Source: Pontibacillus chungwhensis BH030062
GTDB lineage: Bacteria; Bacillota; Bacilli; Bacillales; BH030062
Assembly: GCF_000770675.1 (NCBI RefSeq)
Contig: NZ_AVBG01000001.1
Coordinates: forward strand, 62,001 to 126,000
Direction of reading: 5' to 3'
Length of the DNA stretch: 64,000 nucleotides
A program made the translations under genes and the position numbers. This document shows, one piece after another, positions 9,740 to 18,422 of the stretch. Numbering within the stretch: position 1 is the stretch's first letter; each line of letters opens with the position of its first letter. The notes under the pieces are model-generated. The model was not told where the DNA came from and did not search any database. It saw only the letters and a list, made by a program, of their open reading frames with translations.

Positions 9740-9794
9740 AATTTTCCCTCCTACTTGCACTAAAGCTTTCATGTATATCTTCAAATACTTATTT

Positions 9795-9823
9795 AATTTA
9801 TCACACAGCCATGAAGATTTCAA
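9795..9823 (-). promoter_or_regulatory. Probable sigma-A promoter of rpmB
   Basis: On the minus strand: TTGAAA, 17-base spacer, TAAATT, about 55 bases upstream of the rpmB start. Confidence 0.55.
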
Positions 9824-10040
9824 CAGGTTTGACGAAATATATCAAGAAAAGTCACTTGACAGATAAAATGTTTTCGTCCATTGTTAAATAGGGTTTTCAT
9901 AAGCTTTTATGCGAATTAGTCAATTAAAGTGTTCGATTGTAGAGAATGTGTCGGGTTTCTTCTGTCAACCACACTTTTAAATTCAAGCTCGTTATAGTAA
10001 AATGACGATAAGTATGGAAGAGAACGAAGGAGGATCCAAT
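9824..10040. other. Divergent rpmB-yloU intergenic region
   Basis: No gene is visible. A TTGACA at 9856 lacks a -10 element at a workable distance. TATAGT lies shortly before yloU but has no good -35. I see no riboswitch or repeat. Confidence 0.4.
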
Positions 10041-10403
10041 ATGTCCATTGATTTAAATACGAACTTTGGTCACGTAACCATTACGAATGAAGTTATTGCA
10101 ACTGTAGCTGGCGGTGCAGCTGTAGAATGCTACGGAATTGTAGGAATGGCCTCAAAAAATCAAATCAAAGATGGTCTTACAGAAATATTGCGCAAAGAGA
10201 ATTTCGCGCGTGGCGTCATAGTACGTCAAGAAGAAGAAGAAACACATATTGATATGTATATTATCGTAAGCTATGGGACGAAGATTTCAGAGGTTGCATC
10301 TAATGTACAATCACAAGTGAAGTATACATTAAATAAAACAGTTGGCTTGTCCGTAGACTCTGTGAATATTTATGTTCAGGGTGTGCGTGTGGCAAATGAT
10401 TAA
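10041..10403 (+). CDS. yloU: Asp23/Gls24 family protein YloU
   Basis: Small Asp23-family protein of 120 residues. In relatives these proteins form membrane-associated layers linked to envelope homeostasis, and they sit beside fakA. The family core is visible in VTITNEVIATVAGGAAVE, CYGIVGM and the C-terminal VDSVNIYVQGVRV. The ATG at 10041 has AAGGAGGATCCAAT upstream; the earlier ATG at 10002 is not needed. Seventeen bases before the next frame, so co-transcribed with fakA. Exact function not settled. Confidence 0.9.
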   Translation: MSIDLNTNFGHVTITNEVIATVAGGAAVECYGIVGMASKNQIKDGLTEILRKENFARGVIVRQEEEETHIDMYIIVSYGTKISEVASNVQSQVKYTLNKTVGLSVDSVNIYVQGVRVAND

Positions 10404-10440
10404 TCAGACAAGTTAGTGGATGACGAAGGAGGAAGTCGGA

Positions 10441-12111
10441 GTGACGATAAGGACGTTAGATGGAGCAACGTTTGCACAAATGGTACTTGCAGGAGCAAAC
10501 CATTTAACAAACAATGCGAATATGATCGACGCTCTTAATGTATTCCCTGTTCCAGATGGTGATACAGGTACGAATATGAATTTATCAATGACATCAGGAG
10601 CGAATGAAGTAAGAAATGTACAAGCGGACCATGTTGGAGAGGTAGCTAAAAGCTTAGCCAAAGGTTTGTTGATGGGTGCACGCGGTAACTCGGGTGTAAT
10701 CTTATCACAGCTCTTTAGAGGTTTTTCTAAAGCTATTGAAGATAAGGAAACAATTACAACAGTTGATTTTGCTGAAGCAATGAACCAGGGTGTTAAAACT
10801 GCCTACAAAGCCGTAATGAAACCTGTTGAAGGGACAATCCTTACTGTTGCTAAAGATTCCGCTGAAGCCGCTTACAAGATTGCGGACCAAGAAGAAGATA
10901 TTATTGTCTTTATGGAAGAAATGATTAAGAATGCAAAATCATCATTGAAACGTACTCCAGAACTATTGCCTGTTCTTAAAGAGGTTGGGGTAGTTGATAG
11001 TGGAGGACAAGGTCTTGTTACGATTTATGAAGGGTTCTTGGCTAACTTGAAAGGCGAAGAGTTACCAGCCACGAACGAAGCTGGGCCTAGCATGGATGAT
11101 ATGGTTAATGCTGAACACCATAAACTTGCTCAAGACTTCATGAGCACGGATGAAATAGAATTTGGTTACTGTACCGAATTTATGGTGAAATTCGAAGAAG
11201 ATAAACTAGCTCAAAACCCATACGATGAGGATGCTTTCAGAGAGGACCTAAGCGAGCTTGGGGATTCTTTACTTGTTGTATCAGACGATGAGCTCATTAA
11301 GGTGCATGTTCATGCTGAGACGCCTGGTAAAGCGCTAACACTAGGTCAGCGCTATGGTAGTCTGGTGAATATGAAGATTGAAAATATGCGTGAACAGCAT
11401 ACATCCATTGTAGGCGAACAGAAGAAAGAAAAGCCTGCTAAGAAAGAAAAAGCTGAATTTGCTATTGTAACTGTTGCAATGGGAAGTGGTATTAAAGAGA
11501 TGTTTGAAAGCCTTGGAGCTACAGTTGTAATCGAGGGCGGCCAAACGATGAACCCAAGTACTCAAGACATTACTAACGCTATTCAGGAAGCAAATGCGAA
11601 ACAAATTATCGTATTGCCAAATAATAAAAACATCGTCATGGCTGCTGAACAAGCTGCAGAATTAGCAGAGGATCATGTTGTTGTCGTTCCTACTAAAACA
11701 GTTCCTCAAGGTATGAGTGCACTACTATCATTCCACCCTGAACAATCGATTGAAGAGAATCAGGAAGGGATGAAAGAAGCTGCTTCAGCTGTAAAGACTG
11801 GTCAGCTAACATATGCTGTACGTGACACTCAAATTGATGGAATGACGATTGAAAAAGGTAACTTTATGGGTATTCTAGAAAGTAGCATTTCTTCCACTCA
11901 TCAAGATAAACTTGAAGCAGCGAAACAGCTTCTTCAAGACATGATCGATGAAGAGGAAGACGAGATCTTAACCATTCTGCAAGGCGAAGACGCTACTGCT
12001 GAAGAAGTTGAGGCTCTTGAGAGCTTCTTAGAAGAAAACTTTGAAGATCTTGAAGTAGAAATTCATAAAGGAAATCAGCCAATCTATTCCTTTATTTTCT
12101 CTGTGGAATAG
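10441..12111 (+). CDS. fakA: Fatty acid kinase catalytic subunit FakA (YloV)
   Basis: Phosphorylates fatty acids bound to a FakB/DegV-type carrier, feeding PlsX/PlsY phospholipid synthesis. The N-terminal DhaL-type ATP-binding domain has VPDGDTGTNMNLSM and GARGNSGVILSQL; a central linker follows, then a C-terminal DegV-like lobe from about residue 340. About 556 residues, matching the family. GTG at 10441 is preferred because AAGGAGGAAG lies six bases upstream; the ATG at 10420 overlaps that site. Followed by a long terminator. Confidence 0.93.
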   Translation: MTIRTLDGATFAQMVLAGANHLTNNANMIDALNVFPVPDGDTGTNMNLSMTSGANEVRNVQADHVGEVAKSLAKGLLMGARGNSGVILSQLFRGFSKAIEDKETITTVDFAEAMNQGVKTAYKAVMKPVEGTILTVAKDSAEAAYKIADQEEDIIVFMEEMIKNAKSSLKRTPELLPVLKEVGVVDSGGQGLVTIYEGFLANLKGEELPATNEAGPSMDDMVNAEHHKLAQDFMSTDEIEFGYCTEFMVKFEEDKLAQNPYDEDAFREDLSELGDSLLVVSDDELIKVHVHAETPGKALTLGQRYGSLVNMKIENMREQHTSIVGEQKKEKPAKKEKAEFAIVTVAMGSGIKEMFESLGATVVIEGGQTMNPSTQDITNAIQEANAKQIIVLPNNKNIVMAAEQAAELAEDHVVVVPTKTVPQGMSALLSFHPEQSIEENQEGMKEAASAVKTGQLTYAVRDTQIDGMTIEKGNFMGILESSISSTHQDKLEAAKQLLQDMIDEEEDEILTILQGEDATAEEVEALESFLEENFEDLEVEIHKGNQPIYSFIFSVE

Positions 12112-12123
12112 TAAAAGGTATGA

Positions 12124-12187
12124 AAAGAAAGCAGTTTAATTTTGGAGGACAAAAAAGCTTGTCCCCCTTGATTAAACTGCTTTTCTT
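12124..12187 (+). terminator. Long hairpin terminator after fakA
   Basis: AAAGAAAGCAGTTTAAT pairs with ATTAAACTGCTTTTCTT around an inner GGGGACAAGC-like hairpin (GGAGGAC/GTCCCCC region). Confidence 0.85.
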
Positions 12188-12248
12188 ATTGAATCTGGTA
12201 AAAGATTTATTTTGTTGCTTTTAAAAAGTTGGTTAAAAATGGGGATAA

Positions 12249-12498
12249 ACTTGAGGGGTCGAAGTCGAGATACTTTTTTGTATGGGGTCATTATTTTAAT
12301 TGCGTAGAAGAGGTGTCTTGGGGAACGACTCGCTTTCCGCGGCCCCACACGAGGTGGGGGTTCGATGTTGTCACAGGGCGTGACGTTTTTAGTCGAACTT
12401 CATCTTTCTTCTAAAAGCTTCCTTGGGGAAATCCCCCTGCAGGATCTCGTGGATCTCTTTCTCTCACAGGAGTTTCCAGGCCTGCCTTACACTCAAGT
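12249..12498 (-). repeat. Family A structured repeat, copy A3 (degenerate)
   Basis: Shares GGGGAACGACTCGCTTTCCGC with copy A1. Outer arms ACTTGAG (12249) and CTCAAGT (12492) are complementary; inner arms from 12312 and to 12486 are partly so. The centre contains a separate hairpin GTCAC-AGGGC-GTGAC inside TTCGA/TCGAA. Open frames here (12229-12562) are not genes: no family resemblance and no credible ribosome-binding sites. Confidence 0.6.
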
Positions 12499-12575
12499 AA
12501 AGCAAAGGAAACATTCTCTCAGCTTCGGTTTATTATTGTTAGGGGAAAAAAGAGGGCTTTAAAGTTCCTACATAC

Positions 12576-12611
12576 AAAAGAGCATTGAACTGGATAGCAG
12601 TCCAATGCTCT
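12576..12611 (-). terminator. Terminator of the purine permease gene
   Basis: GAGCATTG pairs with CAATGCTC, with inner ACTG/CAGT; on the minus strand it is followed by TTTTG. Confidence 0.8.
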
Positions 12612-12634
12612 AATATGCATCTAAAAAGGTATGG

Positions 12635-13912
12635 TTACAACCCTAATGCTTTAATGATGAATTCAGTTAGGAACATACCCGCGATCACCATGACAGGAAG
12701 GGTGACTTTGCTTCTTTGTCCGCTAGCCATTTTAACAATGGGGTAAGCGATAAATCCAAAGGCCATTCCGTCAGCAATGCTGTTTGTAAAAGGAATCATT
12801 ACAATGATTAAGAAAGCGGGCATCGCTTCTGATAAATCGTCAAAAGCAATATGGCGAATGTTTTGTACCATAAGGGCTCCTACTATAATCAATATAGGGC
12901 TAATCGCCATGGAAGGAATCCATGATATAAACGGGATTAGTCCAAGGGTGAGCAAAAACAATACGCCTGTAGTGATGGCTGCTTTACCTGTGCGACCATT
13001 TGAAGCAATCGTTGCTGCACTTTCTGCTGAGGACACAGTTGGTGATGTGCCGAAAAAAGCGCATGTAAGGCTTGAAAAAGCTGTGGACTGGAAGGAGCGC
13101 TTAAATTTACTCATATCTCCCACCATCGATAGCTGTCCGTTTATGAGACCCATGTTCTCAAAGACGAGTACAATCGTTAACGGAAATACACCTAGCCAAA
13201 AGGCAAGTTCGTCTATTGCGCTGAAAGATGGGATGAACATCCATTGTGCATCTAGCGCAATGTTTGTTGTGCCTCCCTCTAGAATCCCGAACAGATAGGC
13301 TAAGGCCGTTCCGGTTCCCATGGTTAACAGAAAATGACCAGGAACATTTTTGATGAATAGGAATATACCTACCGCTAAAGTTAGTAAGCTAACAAGCACG
13401 GTTGGGGAAGTGAATTGTCCTAGTTCAATCAAAGAATGTTCCCCGCGCGTAATTAAGCCGCCTTTCTCAAGCCCGATAAACGTAAGAAATAGACCTAGTC
13501 CAACCGTAATGGCGTGCTTTAACGAGTCAGGTATAGCTTCTTGGAGCCATGAGCCTAATTTGGTTAGGGCAATGATGATAAAAAGGACTGAAGATACAAG
13601 AACAACGCCTAATCCTTCTTGGAAAGAAAGTCCACCACCTTGTACGATTGAATATGAGAACAAGGCGTTAACGCCCATTCCTGGTATTAATACCATAGGA
13701 GCGTTTGCCCAAAAACCGATCAACAAGCAGCCCACAAAGCTAGCTAAAATAGTAGCGATCATACCAGCTTGGTAACTGATACCGGCTTCACTTAAAATCG
13801 AGCCATTAACGGCAACAATGTATACAGTCGTTAAGTAACCGATCAAGCCTGCCATCATCTCTGTTTTCAGGGATGTCTTTGCTCCTTGTAAATCAGGGTT
13901 ATGGTGTTTCAT
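12635..13912 (-). CDS. pbuG: NCS2/AzgA-type guanine/hypoxanthine permease (PbuG/PbuO-like)
   Basis: Integral membrane purine nucleobase importer of 425 residues with about 12 membrane segments. AzgA-type signatures include the N-terminal TEMMAGLIGYLTTVYIVAVN, NAPMVLIPGMGVNALFSY, and FFGTSPTVSSAESAATI, which belongs to the substrate region. It runs against the neighbouring genes and separates fakA from sdaAB, which are adjacent in B. subtilis. A PurR-type box sits at its promoter. PbuG versus PbuO cannot be decided from sequence alone, so the symbol is tentative. Confidence 0.88.
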   Translation of the reverse strand: MKHHNPDLQGAKTSLKTEMMAGLIGYLTTVYIVAVNGSILSEAGISYQAGMIATILASFVGCLLIGFWANAPMVLIPGMGVNALFSYSIVQGGGLSFQEGLGVVLVSSVLFIIIALTKLGSWLQEAIPDSLKHAITVGLGLFLTFIGLEKGGLITRGEHSLIELGQFTSPTVLVSLLTLAVGIFLFIKNVPGHFLLTMGTGTALAYLFGILEGGTTNIALDAQWMFIPSFSAIDELAFWLGVFPLTIVLVFENMGLINGQLSMVGDMSKFKRSFQSTAFSSLTCAFFGTSPTVSSAESAATIASNGRTGKAAITTGVLFLLTLGLIPFISWIPSMAISPILIIVGALMVQNIRHIAFDDLSEAMPAFLIIVMIPFTNSIADGMAFGFIAYPIVKMASGQRSKVTLPVMVIAGMFLTEFIIKALGL

Positions 13913-13949
13913 ATAAAACCCTCAGTATAATATTGCCCTCTCCCACCCG

Positions 13950-13966
13950 ATTATGCCGAACATAAT
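13950..13966 (-). promoter_or_regulatory. PurR-box-like palindrome of the purine permease
   Basis: ATTATGCCGAACATAAT: perfect ATTATG/CATAAT arms around CCGAA. It contains the CCGAAC core of the B. subtilis PurBox and lies just downstream of the -10 element, where a repressor would block transcription. Flanking positions deviate from the full PurBox consensus, and only one box is seen. Confidence 0.6.
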
Positions 13967-13978
13967 CCACAAAGTTTT

Positions 13979-14007
13979 ATTATAGGGAAGTCTTTGAATT
14001 TTATCAA
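13979..14007 (-). promoter_or_regulatory. Sigma-A promoter of the purine permease
   Basis: Minus strand TTGATA, exactly 17 bases, TATAAT. About 67 bases separate it from the start codon. Confidence 0.85.
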
Positions 14008-14145
14008 CTACTCTTCATACTCGTATTTTGTTATTTTTGTTATAATAAAAGAGTTAATCAAAAACACTCTCAGTTGTTGAATGCGCTTACATTTACGTGT
14101 ATAAAGGAAATAGATGATCATTTTAATTATAGGATGGTGGTAACA

Positions 14146-14808
14146 GTGAAGTTTAAATCTGTTTTTGATATTATTGGTCCGGTTATGATTGGGCCGTCTA
14201 GTTCACACACAGCTGGAGCTGCTCGTATAGGGAGAGTAGCTCGTACGTTATTTGGTCGAGAGCCTAAGTGGGTAACCGTCCATTTGTATGGATCATTTGC
14301 GAAGACGTATAAAGGTCATGGTACAGATGTTGCTATTGTAGGTGGTGTGCTTGACTTTGAGACGTGGGACACTAGAATTAGCACTTCACTTGAATTGGCG
14401 AAAGAAAAAGGAATTAAAGTTCACTTTGAAGAGGAAGATGCTCATACAGATCATCCCAACACGGCCCGGGTAAGAATTGGAGATGATGATGGAGATCTAG
14501 AATTAGTCGGTATATCAATTGGTGGAGGAAAAGCAGAAATTACTGAACTAAATGGATTTGAATTGCGTCTATCAGGGAATCATCCCGCTATTTTGGTTAT
14601 GCATAACGACAGATTTGGTTCGATTGCCTCTGTTACTCAAACGCTTGCGAAGCATGAGATAAACATTGGGCATATGGAAGTTTCGAGAAAAGAAATGGGG
14701 AAAGAAGCTCTTATGGTCATTGAAGTAGACCAAAATGTTAGTGATGATCTTTTAAGAGAACTTGAAAGTTGCGATCATATTTTACAAGTAGCGAAAGTTG
14801 TAGATTAA
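14146..14808 (+). CDS. sdaAB: L-serine dehydratase beta subunit
   Basis: Subunit of the iron-sulfur L-serine deaminase (serine to pyruvate and ammonia). FDIIGPVMIGPSSSHTAGAAR is the N-terminal family signature, and a C-terminal ACT domain spans about residues 147-220 (NDRFGSIASVTQTLAKHEIN). GTG at 14146 gives 220 residues, the B. subtilis length, with GGATGGTGG six bases upstream; the ATG at 14074 would add an unsupported leader. Followed after 22 bases by sdaAA. Confidence 0.95.
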   Translation: MKFKSVFDIIGPVMIGPSSSHTAGAARIGRVARTLFGREPKWVTVHLYGSFAKTYKGHGTDVAIVGGVLDFETWDTRISTSLELAKEKGIKVHFEEEDAHTDHPNTARVRIGDDDGDLELVGISIGGGKAEITELNGFELRLSGNHPAILVMHNDRFGSIASVTQTLAKHEINIGHMEVSRKEMGKEALMVIEVDQNVSDDLLRELESCDHILQVAKVVD

Positions 14809-14830
14809 CAGACTAGGGGAGGAATCATAT

Positions 14831-15724
14831 ATGAAAATCTTATTTCGTAATGTTGCGGAGTTAATAGAGCGTTGTGAAAGTGAAGGAGTATCCATTTCAG
14901 AGTTAATGATTCGTCAGGAGATGGCGGTTCGTGAGCGATCTCGTGAAGAGGTCTTTGGACAAATGGAAGAAAACCTAAAGGTTATGGAAAATGCGGTAGA
15001 AGAAGGACTGCAAGGGGTTAAGTCTCATTCAGGTTTAACAGGTGGAGATGCTGTACTCATTCAGAACTATATGAAAAACCACACGCCACTTTCGGGTAAC
15101 TTGTTAATGGATGCAGTAAGTAAAGCGGTAGCTACCAATGAAGTGAATGCGGCGATGGGAACCATATGTGCAACACCTACAGCAGGGAGTGCAGGGTGTG
15201 TACCTGGTACACTATTCGCTGTGAAGAACCAATTAAACCCAACACGTGAGCAAATGGTGAGATATTTATTTACTTCAGGCGCATTTGGATTTGTCGTTGC
15301 AAACAATGCATCAATCTCAGGTGCTGCCGGAGGTTGTCAGGCAGAAGTTGGATCTGCTGCAGGAATGGCAGCTGGTGCAATCGTTGAAATGGCAGGAGGT
15401 ACACCTGCTCAATCAGCTGAAGCAATGGCGATTACTCTTAAGAATATGCTAGGGTTGGTGTGTGATCCTGTTGCAGGGCTTGTGGAAGTTCCGTGTGTGA
15501 AACGAAATGCGATGGGAGCTTCTAATGCAGTAGTTGCAGCAGATATGGCTCTTGCTGGTGTGACAAGTCGCATACCATGTGATGAAGTCATTGATGCTAT
15601 GTATAAGATTGGTCAAACGATGCCTGTTGCTCTTAGAGAAACAGCTCAAGGTGGTTTAGCAGCTACACCAACAGGCCGGGAGCTAGAAGCAAAAGTATAT
15701 GGAATAAATTTAAAAAGTGAGTGA
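14831..15724 (+). CDS. sdaAA: L-serine dehydratase alpha subunit
   Basis: Catalytic iron-sulfur subunit, 297 residues. Cysteine-containing motifs fit the family: TICATPTAGSAGCVPGT, GAAGGCQAEVGSAAGMAAG and LGLVCDPVAGLVEVPC. Glycine/alanine-rich substrate loops are intact. AGGGGAGGAATCATAT precedes the ATG. Its last codons overlap the GTG of recG by four bases (GTGA). Confidence 0.95.
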   Translation: MKILFRNVAELIERCESEGVSISELMIRQEMAVRERSREEVFGQMEENLKVMENAVEEGLQGVKSHSGLTGGDAVLIQNYMKNHTPLSGNLLMDAVSKAVATNEVNAAMGTICATPTAGSAGCVPGTLFAVKNQLNPTREQMVRYLFTSGAFGFVVANNASISGAAGGCQAEVGSAAGMAAGAIVEMAGGTPAQSAEAMAITLKNMLGLVCDPVAGLVEVPCVKRNAMGASNAVVAADMALAGVTSRIPCDEVIDAMYKIGQTMPVALRETAQGGLAATPTGRELEAKVYGINLKSE

Positions 15725-17766
15725 GACAAGTGCTACAACAATCGGTTTTACAATTGACAGGAGTTGGCGAAAAGACAGGAGAAACGCTAAATGAAATGGG
15801 AATATTCACGATTGAAGATTTTCTATTTTATTTTCCTTTCCGTTATGATGTTCACGAGGTAAAGCCGTTGACCGAACTTGTACACGATGAAAAAGCTACT
15901 ATTGAAGGGGAGGTTGTAGGTGAACCTTCCCTCACCTTTTTTGGAAAGAAGAAATCACGCTTAACCATTACGTTACAAGTGGAACAATTTGCAGTGAAAG
16001 CAGTTATGTTTAATCGTGCTTTTGCTAAGAAACAGCTTCAACCAGGTGATACGGTAACTGTAACGGGTAAATGGGATCAGCATCGTTTGCAGATTACGGT
16101 AAGTCATTATTATAAAGGTAGAGCAAAGTCAAACACACCAATTCAACCGGTCTATTCTTTAAAAGGCAATATGAAAATGCCGACGTTTAAAAAGTGGATG
16201 AGAACTGCTGTAGACCAATATGGTTCCGACATAGAAGAGGTTTTGCCTTCTTCTTATTTGGAAGCTTATAAGTTACCTGAACGTTCCAAAGCATTATATG
16301 GAATGCATTTCCCGGAAAGCCGGGTCGTTTTAAAGCATGCAAAACGTCGTTTTATATACGAAGAATTCTTGTTATTCCAATTGAAAATGCAGCTCCTCCG
16401 AAAAATTAAACGAGAAGCTACCACTGGCAATGCACAAAGCTTTGATAAAGAGTCCGTTACTCACTTTACAAATGGTTTACCTTTTGAATTGACAGGGGCG
16501 CAGTCTAAAAGTCTAAAAGAAATCTTAAAAGATATGAGCTCTCCTTATCGAATGAACCGTTTGCTTCAAGGGGATGTAGGATCTGGTAAAACTGCGGTAG
16601 CAGCTATAGCTTTATATGCAACCATTACATCAGGGAAACAAGGTTCGCTGATGGTTCCTACAGAAATTCTGGCAGAGCAACATTATGAATCGTTGCAAGA
16701 GCTGTTTGGAGACAAAGCGAATGTTGTCTTGTTAACAGGCAGTGTTAAAGGGAAACGTCGTAAAGAAGTAGTAGAAAAAATCGCGAACCATGAAGCCGAT
16801 ATTATCATTGGTACACATGCGTTAATCCAAGATGAAGTTATTTTTAGTGACCTCGGCTTAGCCATTATAGATGAGCAGCACCGTTTTGGTGTGGAGCAGC
16901 GCCGGACGCTTCGTGACAAAGGATTGATGCCTGATGTGCTCTTTATGACCGCTACACCAATTCCTAGAACTCTAGCGATTACAGCATTTGGCGATATGGA
17001 TGTTTCTGTAATTGATGAAATGCCAGCCGGCCGTAAAGCTGTCGAGACATATTGGGTGAAAGATCAAATGTTAGATCGTGTTTTAACATTTATTCAAAAG
17101 GAAGTCGAAGAGGGGCGTCAGGCGTATGTCATTAGCCCGTTAATTGAAGAATCCGATAAGCTTGACATTCAGAATGCAGTAGATACTTATCATCAGCTAA
17201 CTGCTTATTTCCCTTCATCTATAAAAGTAGGATTAATGCACGGCCGTTTATCAGCTGAGGAAAAAGAAGAAGTGATGAAGCAGTATGCCAATAACGAGGT
17301 GCAAGTACTAGTATCTACAACAGTTGTTGAGGTAGGTGTGAACGTTCCCAATGCAACGGTAATGCTTATTTACGATGCTGATCGTTTTGGTTTATCGCAA
17401 CTTCATCAGTTAAGAGGTCGTGTAGGAAGAGGGAGCCATCAAAGTTACTGTATTTTACTTGCTGACCCAAAAGGAGATGTGGGTAAAGAGCGAATGAGGA
17501 TCATGAGTGAAACTACAAATGGATTCGAATTGTCTGAGCATGACCTTAAACTTCGTGGCCCTGGTGATTTCTTTGGGAGGAAGCAAAGTGGTGTTCCGGA
17601 GTTTAAAGTTGCAGATATGGTGCATGATTATCGCGCTCTAGAAACCGCCCGTCAAGATGCCCAGAAGATGATTGAAGAAGATCATTTTAAGAAAGACCCA
17701 TCTCTTCAGCCCCTATTTAACATCTTAATGAATGATCCTATTTTAAAAGGAGAAGTATTGGATTAA
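15721..17766 (+). CDS. recG: ATP-dependent DNA helicase RecG
   Basis: Branch-migrating helicase for fork reversal and recombination. An N-terminal wedge/OB domain (about 1-230) is followed by helicase lobes with Walker A GDVGSGKTAVA near residue 285, the DEQH box IIDEQHRFGVEQR, TATPIPRTLA, and QLRGRVGRG. The C-terminal GDFFGRKQSG is the RecG signature. 681 residues, usual length. The GTG start overlaps the sdaAA stop, so translation is probably coupled. Confidence 0.96.
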   Translation: MRQVLQQSVLQLTGVGEKTGETLNEMGIFTIEDFLFYFPFRYDVHEVKPLTELVHDEKATIEGEVVGEPSLTFFGKKKSRLTITLQVEQFAVKAVMFNRAFAKKQLQPGDTVTVTGKWDQHRLQITVSHYYKGRAKSNTPIQPVYSLKGNMKMPTFKKWMRTAVDQYGSDIEEVLPSSYLEAYKLPERSKALYGMHFPESRVVLKHAKRRFIYEEFLLFQLKMQLLRKIKREATTGNAQSFDKESVTHFTNGLPFELTGAQSKSLKEILKDMSSPYRMNRLLQGDVGSGKTAVAAIALYATITSGKQGSLMVPTEILAEQHYESLQELFGDKANVVLLTGSVKGKRRKEVVEKIANHEADIIIGTHALIQDEVIFSDLGLAIIDEQHRFGVEQRRTLRDKGLMPDVLFMTATPIPRTLAITAFGDMDVSVIDEMPAGRKAVETYWVKDQMLDRVLTFIQKEVEEGRQAYVISPLIEESDKLDIQNAVDTYHQLTAYFPSSIKVGLMHGRLSAEEKEEVMKQYANNEVQVLVSTTVVEVGVNVPNATVMLIYDADRFGLSQLHQLRGRVGRGSHQSYCILLADPKGDVGKERMRIMSETTNGFELSEHDLKLRGPGDFFGRKQSGVPEFKVADMVHDYRALETARQDAQKMIEEDHFKKDPSLQPLFNILMNDPILKGEVLD

Positions 17767-17777
17767 AGAAACAATCC

Positions 17778-17806
17778 TTGCATAAGATAGGGAGGTATTA
17801 TATATT
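17778..17806 (+). promoter_or_regulatory. Sigma-A promoter of fapR-plsX-fabD-fabG
   Basis: TTGCAT, 17-base spacer, TATATT. The FapR operator begins four bases after the -10. Confidence 0.8.
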
Positions 17807-17810
17807 ACTA

Positions 17811-17827
17811 TTAGTACCTAGTCATAA
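17811..17827 (+). promoter_or_regulatory. FapR operator
   Basis: TTAGTACCTAGTCATAA matches the known 17-bp FapR site pattern (TTAGTAC half-site and its imperfect inverted partner). It overlaps the expected transcription start, so FapR would block its own operon until malonyl-CoA releases it (known mechanism; binding here is inferred). Confidence 0.85.
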
Positions 17828-17844
17828 TTGGACGGTGTTTATAG

Positions 17845-18420
17845 ATGAAGTTATCGAAGAAAGAGCGTCAGCATCGCCTTAAGGAAACGATTGAGCAGAC
17901 TCCGTTCATTACAGATGAGGAATTAGCCAAGAAATATGGGGTTAGTATCCAAACGATACGTTTGGATCGAATGGAACTATCAATTCCTGAACTTCGTGAA
18001 CGAATTAAGTCGGTCGCTACCTACCAATGGAATGAAACGGTTAAAGCCCTGCCTCTAGAGGAGGTTATTGGTGAGGTTGTAGATTTGGAGTTAGATCATA
18101 AAGCAATCTCGATTTTAGATATAAAAGATGAACACGTATTCTCACGTAACAGAATTGCCAGAGGTCATCACTTGTTTGCACAGGCGAACTCTTTGGCTGT
18201 GGCTGTTATTAATGATGAACTTGCTCTGACAGCTAAGTCTGAAATTCGGTTTACACGGCAGGTGAAAGAGGGAGAACGCGTTGTAGCGAAGGCGCAAGTT
18301 AAAGGGAACGATGACAAAGGTCGTACCATAGTAGAAGTAGAAAGTGTCGTTGACCAAGAGACTGTTTTTTCTGGTGTCTTTGTCATGTATCGTTCAAATG
18401 ATGAAAAAGGAGAGGCCTAA
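17845..18420 (+). CDS. fapR: Fatty acid and phospholipid biosynthesis regulator FapR
   Basis: Repressor of lipid synthesis genes that senses malonyl-CoA. The N-terminal helix-turn-helix includes [20 protein letters not shown] (about residues 24-43). A linker helix leads to a hot-dog thioester-binding domain (about 70-191) with [18 protein letters not shown]. 191 residues, as in B. subtilis. A FapR operator in its own promoter shows autoregulation. plsX begins two bases after the stop. Confidence 0.95.
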   Translation: MKLSKKERQHRLKETIEQTPFITDEELAKKYGVSIQTIRLDRMELSIPELRERIKSVATYQWNETVKALPLEEVIGEVVDLELDHKAISILDIKDEHVFSRNRIARGHHLFAQANSLAVAVINDELALTAKSEIRFTRQVKEGERVVAKAQVKGNDDKGRTIVEVESVVDQETVFSGVFVMYRSNDEKGEA

Positions 18421-18422
18421 CC

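Noticed and set aside
12229-12562. Two open frames of 61 and 65 codons after fakA
   Set aside because: They lie across repeat A3, have no ribosome-binding site and no recognisable protein features.
12777-13298. 173-codon plus-strand frame inside the permease
   Set aside because: Antisense shadow of a membrane protein gene with clear family motifs on the other strand.
13913-13978. Possible purine riboswitch before the permease
   Set aside because: Leader is too short and lacks the conserved aptamer segments.
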